The notes under the pieces are model-generated. The model was not told the origin of the DNA, did not search any database, and saw only the letters and a program-made list of their open reading frames with translations. A DNA stretch of 8,313 nucleotides from the NCBI GenBank assembly GCA_900551345.1, contig URVP01000058.1:1-8313 (forward strand), given 5' to 3'. The translations under genes and the position numbers were made by a program. The stretch is from an uncultured Eubacteriales bacterium. GTDB taxonomy: Bacteria > Bacillota > Clostridia > Monoglobales > UMGS1388. This document shows, piece after piece, positions 4,348 to 8,313 of this stretch. How positions within the stretch are numbered: the stretch's first letter is position 1; each line of letters starts with the position of its first letter.

Positions 4348-4647
4348 ATGAATGTTTGTGATTTTGGTACAGTATTAAAACAATTACGAAAAAGCCATAA
4401 CTTAACACAGAAAGACTTAGGCTTCCAATTAGGATTATCAAAAGCTGTTGTTAGTAAATATGAAAATGGTATGGGCTATCCTACATTTGATGTACTAATT
4501 TTAATTGCTGATTATTTCAAGGTAACAACTGATTATTTGCTTGGAGTAGAAAAAAGCAAAACGCTTGATGTATCAACACTTAACGAAACACAAATTGATA
4601 CTGTCCGTAGGGTAATAGCAGAATTTAATAAATCCAACAGAACATAA
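4348..4647 (+). CDS. XRE/Cro-CI family transcriptional repressor
   Basis: The product is 99 aa. The N-terminal 65 residues are a standard XRE helix-turn-helix domain: LKQLRKSHNLTQKDLGFQLG, then LSKAVVSKYENGMGYPTFDVL, then IADYFKVTTDYLLGVE. The recognition helix is around SKAVVSKYENG. A short helical tail (about 75-99) may help dimerisation. There is no peptidase domain, so it is not a LexA/CI-type self-cleaving repressor. AAGGCGGTG precedes the ATG. It is divergent from the PH-like/lipoprotein operon across 138 bp that contain the palindrome 4267-4285. Such genes commonly keep prophages and ICEs silent. TATAAT boxes lie at 4317-4322 and 4325-4330, but no good -35 goes with them, so its own promoter is uncertain. 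A clear terminator follows. Confidence 0.9.
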   Translation: MNVCDFGTVLKQLRKSHNLTQKDLGFQLGLSKAVVSKYENGMGYPTFDVLILIADYFKVTTDYLLGVEKSKTLDVSTLNETQIDTVRRVIAEFNKSNRT

Positions 4648-4649
4648 TA

Positions 4650-4694
4650 ACCGCCGTATGCAGTATGTATTTGCTACGGTGGTATTTTTATTTT
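4650..4694 (+). terminator. Terminator of the XRE gene
   Basis: ACCGCCGTA (4650-4658) pairs with TACGGTGGT (4675-4683) with one G-U. An inner GCA/TGC extension (4660-4662 with 4672-4674) adds to the stem. ATTTTTATTTT follows. It starts 3 bp after the stop codon. Confidence 0.8.
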
Positions 4695-4704
4695 AGATAC
4701 AAAG

Positions 4705-4726
4705 AAAGAGCAGTTTCCCGCTCTTT
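4705..4726. repeat. Perfect 7-bp inverted repeat
   Basis: AAAGAGC (4705-4711) and GCTCTTT (4720-4726) form a hairpin with an 8-nt loop, right after the XRE terminator. No U-tract follows on the plus strand. Its role is unclear. Confidence 0.4.
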
Positions 4727-4781
4727 GCTTCGTGTGGTTGGTTGTGGTTGTTTTGTGTTTGTTTCCAATAAAAGAATTAAA

Positions 4782-4802
4782 GTAGTGAAATTGTTTCACT
4801 AC
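4782..4802. repeat. Perfect palindrome, 9-bp arms
   Basis: GTAGTGAAA and TTTCACTAC surround TTG. It lies in the gene-free stretch 4695-5040, between the XRE terminator and the right copy of the 14-bp repeat. It has no U-tract and no start codon nearby, so an operator or recombination arm site is more likely than a terminator. Confidence 0.55.
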
Positions 4803-4853
4803 ATACAGTATAGCAGAAACAAACCTACTTGCACACTTCAAAAATATTATGGG

Positions 4854-4867
4854 GACACTTCAATTTA
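4854..4867 (+). repeat. Right copy of 14-bp direct repeat (candidate element end)
   Basis: This is identical to 760-773 (GACACTTCAATTTA). A shorter related ACACTTCAA is at 4833-4841. It lies 17 bp outside the lysS terminator, a natural place for an inserted element to end. Confidence 0.5.
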
Positions 4868-4883
4868 ATAAAACAGGACATTG

Positions 4884-4913
4884 AAAAAGCACTATCCGTA
4901 AAAGATAGTGCTT
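4884..4913 (-). terminator. Terminator of the greA-lysS operon
   Basis: AAGCACTATC (4887-4896) and GATAGTGCTT (4904-4913) form a perfect 10-bp stem with a 7-nt loop. Read on the minus strand it ends in TTTTT (4888-4884), as expected for transcripts arriving from lysS. On the plus strand the tract is TTATTTC, weaker. Confidence 0.75.
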
Positions 4914-4948
4914 ATTTCGTACTATATCGTGTGCTTTTAAATAAATTT

Positions 4949-4970
4949 TTTGGTAAATAATTTGGTAAAT
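4949..4970 (+). repeat. Tandem direct repeat TTTGGTAAAT, 12-bp period
   Basis: Two identical copies (4949-4958 and 4961-4970) are separated by AA, in the spacer between the lysS terminator and the lysS stop codon. I see no gene in 4914-5040. Tandem copies like this could be arm sites of an integrase or simple sequence drift. Confidence 0.45.
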
Positions 4971-5040
4971 CTATATTTCCATTGTTACAAAAACACAAGA
5001 TGTTGTTATAAATAACCCTCTCAAAACCATATATGGTGGA

Positions 5041-6528
5041 TTATTTATCAATCGGCTTCATTGTCGGGAAAAGCAGGACATCACGGATTGATGCACTGTC
5101 GGTGAGAAGCATAACAAGTCTGTCTACACCCAAGCCCATGCCGCCTGTAGGCGGAAGTCCGTATTCGAGAGCTGTAATGAAGTCATCATCCATCATGCCG
5201 GCTTCTTCGTCGCCGTTGTTTCTTGCTTCAACCTGTTTGAGAAATCTTTCTTTTTGGTCGATAGGGTCGTTAAGCTCGGAGAAAGCGTTAGCAAATTCTC
5301 TTCTTGTAATAAACAATTCAAAACGCTCCGTAAGTCTCTTATCATCTTTCTTGCGCTTTGCAAGAGGAGAAACATCAACGGGGTAGTCAATTATGAATGT
5401 AGGCTGAACAAGATTATCTTCAACCTTCTCTTCAAACACTTCGCTTAGGCAACTTCCCCATGTAGCGCTCGGATCGACCTTAACACCTACGGTTTCAGCA
5501 AGGTATCTTGCGTCTTCGTCAGAGGTGATTTTGCTGAAATCGGCTCCGCTGTATTCTTTTACTGCTTCTATCATGGTCATTCTCTTCCAACCTCTTGACA
5601 TATCAACTTCTTCGCCCTGATATGTAATCTTGAGGCTTCCGCATACCTTTTCGGTAATATCACAAATCATCTCTTCTGTAATGTCCATCATGCCGTTAAC
5701 ATCGGTATATGCCTGATAAAGCTCAATCGAAGTAAACTCAGGATTGTGCTTTACATCCATACCTTCATTTCTGAAATTACGGCCTATTTCGTAAACTCTT
5801 TCAAATCCGCCTACGATAAGACGCTTAAGATGCAGCTCTGTAGCTATTCTTAAATACATCTGCAAATCCAGAGTGTTATGATGGGTTATAAAAGGTCTTG
5901 CCGTAGCACCGCCGGAAATTGTATTAAGCATGGGGGTTTCAACTTCAAGAAAGCCTCTTTCATCCAAGAAAGCTCTCATTTCTTTTATAATCTGCGTTCT
6001 CTTTACAAATGTATCTCTTACCTCAGGATTAACAATCAAATCCACATAACGCTGTCTGTATCTTAAATCGGTATCTTTTAAGCCGTGGAATTTTTCCGGC
6101 AGAGGCAAAAGGGATTTTGAAAGCAGTGTAACTTTGCTTCCCTTTATAGAGATTTCTCCTCTTTTTGTACGGAAAACTTCTCCTTCTACGCCTACTATAT
6201 CACCAATGTCCAGCTTTTTGATTTCTTCGTAATTTTCTTCGCCTACTTCATCTATTCTGAGATAAAGCTGTATTTTACCTGTCTTGTCAAGAAGGTCACA
6301 AAAAGACGCTTTGCCCATTCCTCTTTTAGACATTAATCTTCCGGCAACAGAAACATTCTTTCCTTCATATGATTCAAACTCATCTATTAATTCTTTTGCG
6401 TGATTAGTAACATCATACTTTGTTATCTCGTAAGGGTCTTTGCCTGCTTCTCTAAGAGCGGCAAGCTTATCTCGTCTTACCTGCAAAATTTCGCTGAGGT
6501 CAAGAACTTCGTTTTCAATTTCCGCCAT
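5041..6528 (-). CDS. lysS: Lysyl-tRNA synthetase, class II
   Basis: The product is 495 aa, full length for bacterial LysRS. It charges tRNA-Lys with lysine using ATP, in the cytosol. The N-terminal OB-fold anticodon-binding domain spans about 58-140 (VSVAGRLMSKRGMGKASFCD). The catalytic domain has motif 1 around FLEVETPML (193-201), motif 2 at RVYEIGRNFRNEGMDVKHNP with FTSIELYQAY (244-274), and motif 3 at GLGVDRLVMLL ending near VLLFP (465-488), with the ATP-binding arginine Arg470. GGAGG lies 9 nt before the ATG. It follows greA by 18 bp, so the two form an operon run from the greA promoter, and it ends at the terminator 4884-4913. It lacks any C-terminal extension and shows no anomaly. It is ordinary core genome beside the accessory block. 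Confidence 0.98.
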   Translation of the reverse strand: MAEIENEVLDLSEILQVRRDKLAALREAGKDPYEITKYDVTNHAKELIDEFESYEGKNVSVAGRLMSKRGMGKASFCDLLDKTGKIQLYLRIDEVGEENYEEIKKLDIGDIVGVEGEVFRTKRGEISIKGSKVTLLSKSLLPLPEKFHGLKDTDLRYRQRYVDLIVNPEVRDTFVKRTQIIKEMRAFLDERGFLEVETPMLNTISGGATARPFITHHNTLDLQMYLRIATELHLKRLIVGGFERVYEIGRNFRNEGMDVKHNPEFTSIELYQAYTDVNGMMDITEEMICDITEKVCGSLKITYQGEEVDMSRGWKRMTMIEAVKEYSGADFSKITSDEDARYLAETVGVKVDPSATWGSCLSEVFEEKVEDNLVQPTFIIDYPVDVSPLAKRKKDDKRLTERFELFITRREFANAFSELNDPIDQKERFLKQVEARNNGDEEAGMMDDDFITALEYGLPPTGGMGLGVDRLVMLLTDSASIRDVLLFPTMKPIDK

Positions 6529-6546
6529 TTATATAATCCTCCGTAA

Positions 6547-7020
6547 TTATTTTTCTATTGATAAAATTTCATATTCGCATACTCCGCCCGGAGTTTCAAC
6601 GGTAACTTTATCTCCTATTCCTTTTCCGATAAATGCAGCACCTACCGGTGATTCGTCGGACAGCTTGCCGGCAAATGGATTTGCTTCCGTTGAGCCGACG
6701 ATTGTATATTCAACCGTTTCATTATAAGTAAGATCTTTCGCTTTGATTTTACAACCTACGGAAACTTTATCAGTGTCTATTTCTTCCTCGTCGATAAGTT
6801 TTACATTTTTGAGCATGGCTTCTATCTGTGCAATTCTTACTTCCATCTGCGCCTGCTCATTTTTAGCCTCATCATATTCGGAATTCTCTGAAAGGTCGCC
6901 GAAACCTCTTGCTTCTTTTATTTTTTCCGCAACTTCGTTTCTGCCGACCGTTTTAAGGTATTCAAGTTCTTTTTCAAGTTTTTCAAGACCTTCATAGGTC
7001 AAAGTTACTTGTTTTGCCAT
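6547..7020 (-). CDS. greA: Transcription elongation factor GreA
   Basis: The product is 157 aa, typical for GreA. It rescues backtracked RNA polymerase by stimulating transcript cleavage through the secondary channel. The N-terminal antiparallel coiled coil spans about 8-75. Its tip carries the acidic pair in GDLSENSEYD (Asp42, Glu45) that coordinates the catalytic magnesium. The C-terminal FKBP-like domain includes SPVGAAFIGKGIGDKVTVET, the usual signature. The ATG has AGGAG 9 nt upstream and a consensus promoter at 7073-7101. lysS follows after 18 bp, the gene order common in clostridia. Both key acidic residues are present, so it should be active. Confidence 0.98.
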   Translation of the reverse strand: MAKQVTLTYEGLEKLEKELEYLKTVGRNEVAEKIKEARGFGDLSENSEYDEAKNEQAQMEVRIAQIEAMLKNVKLIDEEEIDTDKVSVGCKIKAKDLTYNETVEYTIVGSTEANPFAGKLSDESPVGAAFIGKGIGDKVTVETPGGVCEYEILSIEK

Positions 7021-7072
7021 AATACACGCTCCTATTCAGTTCGTTTATTTTGCACATTTATCCAATTAAAGT

Positions 7073-7101
7073 ATTATACTCGTTTTTTATAAATATGTCA
7101 A
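7073..7101 (-). promoter_or_regulatory. greA-lysS promoter
   Basis: On the minus strand TTGACA (7101-7096), a 17-bp AT-rich spacer and TATAAT (7078-7073) are a perfect consensus sigma-A promoter. It begins just 13 bp past the stop codon of the polymerase gene, with no terminator visible between them, so read-through from that gene is possible. Confidence 0.88.
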
Positions 7102-7114
7102 GCATTTTTACCCA

Positions 7115-8313
7115 TCAACATTTTTGTAAACCGGACAAAGAAAATTTCGGAGCAAAAGCAACGATTTTAGTATGTTTATAAACCGGGCTATCCATCGTGC
7201 TGCAAGGTTTTAGCATACCTTCACCGAATCGTCTCCTTATGGTGTCAGACGCTTGATCAAAATCATTCCACATAATTTCTTTTTTCCCCGTCCATATGCT
7301 TCCTTGTATAAATTTATCCGATTTAAGGTTCCAAAAAGATACTCCTATTTTTCTGACAGGTTTACCGTTCCATACTTTTTCCAGTAAAAAGCAGACATAT
7401 TTTATAAGCGTATTGGTGCAGCATGTCTGACAGTCGAGAGTCATCTGATGGGATTTGTCTTCTCTGTCTCTCGACAAAAGGCTGACTCTTACGCCGCCTG
7501 CCGTACAATGATTGTCTCTTAATCTTCCGCTCAAATTTTCACAAAGCGTAATAAGATAATTTTTAGTCTCTTCTATTGTATTTATATCACAAGGAGTAGT
7601 ATATGACATACTCATGCTTTTAGCCGGCTGAGAATTTGTTTTAACCTCGCTTTTATCTATGCCGTTTGCTGCTGCAATCAGTCTTTCTGCATTGCTTTTT
7701 AATACCGGTTTGAGTACAGCAGCGCTTGCGTGTGCAAGATCGCCTATGGTAACAATTCCTATGCTGTTTAAATAATCAGCTGTTCTTCTTCCTACACTAA
7801 AGAGATTTCCAACAGGCAGCGGCCACATTTTTTCTTTTATCATATGAGGATAAAGCTCATGTATTTTATCCGGCTTTTCAAAATCACCTGCCATTTTCGC
7901 AAGCAGTTTATTTGTGGAAATACCAATATTTACCGTAAAACCCAACTCCTCCTTTATTCGTTTGCTTATAAGCCGTGCGCAATTTTCCGGACTTCCGAAA
8001 AACTTATTCATGTTACTGTAATCTAAAAAACATTCATCTACAGAAAACTGTTCCACATCAGGCGAAAAATTAAGCAGCATATTATAAAACTCAATACTTT
8101 TTACGCTATATATACCATCGGACATTGGGAGCACCACCAAGTCCGGACATTTTTCCCTTGCCATAAAAAGAGGTTCTCCTGTCTTTATCCCCAATTTAGC
8201 TGCCGGAACGGATTTTGCCAAAACAATACCATGACGAGTGCTTTCCTTTCCGCTTATTACCGAAGGAACATCCCGAGGGTCAAACCGGCTGCCCCTCTTA
8301 ACCATGTCTGCCG
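7115..8313 (-). CDS. dinB: Y-family DNA polymerase (DinB/Pol IV-like), N-terminus beyond window
   Basis: This is a translesion polymerase that copies damaged DNA without proofreading. About 398 residues are visible and the frame stays open to the right edge, so the start lies outside; the usual first strand with the first metal-binding Asp is missing from view. The Met at 8303-8305 is internal. Visible motifs are RHGIVLAKS with KLGIKTGEP (fingers), FSVDECFLDYS with the catalytic Asp-Glu pair (palm), NIGISTNKLLAKMAGDFEKP (palm end), and a helix-hairpin-helix thumb around LFSVGRRTADYLNSIGIVTI. The little-finger domain (about 230-345) follows. No C-terminal clamp-binding motif is obvious. The TGA stop is 13 bp from the greA -35 box. 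Any LexA site would be off-window. It could instead be annotated UmuC/UvrX-like; the Y-family assignment itself is secure. Confidence 0.93.
   Translation of the reverse strand, partial: ADMVKRGSRFDPRDVPSVISGKESTRHGIVLAKSVPAAKLGIKTGEPLFMAREKCPDLVVLPMSDGIYSVKSIEFYNMLLNFSPDVEQFSVDECFLDYSNMNKFFGSPENCARLISKRIKEELGFTVNIGISTNKLLAKMAGDFEKPDKIHELYPHMIKEKMWPLPVGNLFSVGRRTADYLNSIGIVTIGDLAHASAAVLKPVLKSNAERLIAAANGIDKSEVKTNSQPAKSMSMSYTTPCDINTIEETKNYLITLCENLSGRLRDNHCTAGGVRVSLLSRDREDKSHQMTLDCQTCCTNTLIKYVCFLLEKVWNGKPVRKIGVSFWNLKSDKFIQGSIWTGKKEIMWNDFDQASDTIRRRFGEGMLKPCSTMDSPVYKHTKIVAFAPKFSLSGLQKC

Noticed and set aside
4736..4750. GGTTGG-rich run resembling a two-tier G-quadruplex
   Set aside because: Only three GG pairs are followed by a single G, so a stable four-strand fold is not complete.
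5026..5037. Perfect palindrome ACCATATATGGT near the lysS stop
   Set aside because: It is short and AT-rich with no second copy or nearby promoter; chance is likely.
1..8313. CRISPR array, tRNA or rRNA genes, insertion-sequence transposase
   Set aside because: I saw no regularly spaced repeats, cloverleaf sequences, rRNA signatures or DDE transposase motifs on either strand.

Overview
The window looks like a low-GC Gram-positive chromosome, most likely class Clostridia. The reasons are AT-rich spacers, sigma-A type promoters with exact 17-bp spacers, strong G-rich ribosome binding sites, and the greA-lysS gene order. It has two parts. No rRNA, tRNA or CRISPR array was seen.

Right part (about 4870-8313), ordinary chromosome, all on the minus strand. 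In order of transcription: a Y-family DNA polymerase (dinB-like, 5' end cut by the window edge), then greA with its own consensus promoter, then lysS 18 bp further on, then a hairpin terminator at 4884-4913.

Left part (about 1-4870), an accessory block with prophage/ICE-like character. It holds small genes in both directions. On the minus strand are a 63-aa four-cysteine protein behind a terminator-bearing leader, and a 61-aa ribbon-helix-helix protein. A divergent promoter region with three copies of the operator ACATT-N4-AATGT separates the latter from a rightward cluster: a coiled-coil phage-type protein, a SprT-like zinc metalloprotease, a 30-aa membrane peptide, a small serine recombinase and a 112-aa unknown, ending at a hairpin terminator. 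Next come two leftward genes, a PH-like 114-aa protein and a tiny lipoprotein with DnaJ-type zinc repeats. They are driven from a promoter divergent from an XRE repressor gene, which ends in its own terminator. A 14-bp direct repeat (760-773 and 4854-4867) brackets everything from the RHH gene to the XRE gene, with the right copy just outside the lysS terminator. The element may therefore end there.

How it may work together: the RHH and XRE proteins are candidate regulators of the two divergent control regions. The recombinase lies beside a dense cluster of palindromic half-sites, and a matching palindrome in inverted orientation sits 1.8 kb away. The most interesting signals are non-coding: the terminator leader at 574-721, the triple operator, the possible Shine-Dalgarno switch upstream of the SprT-like gene, and the inverted recombinase-type palindromes.
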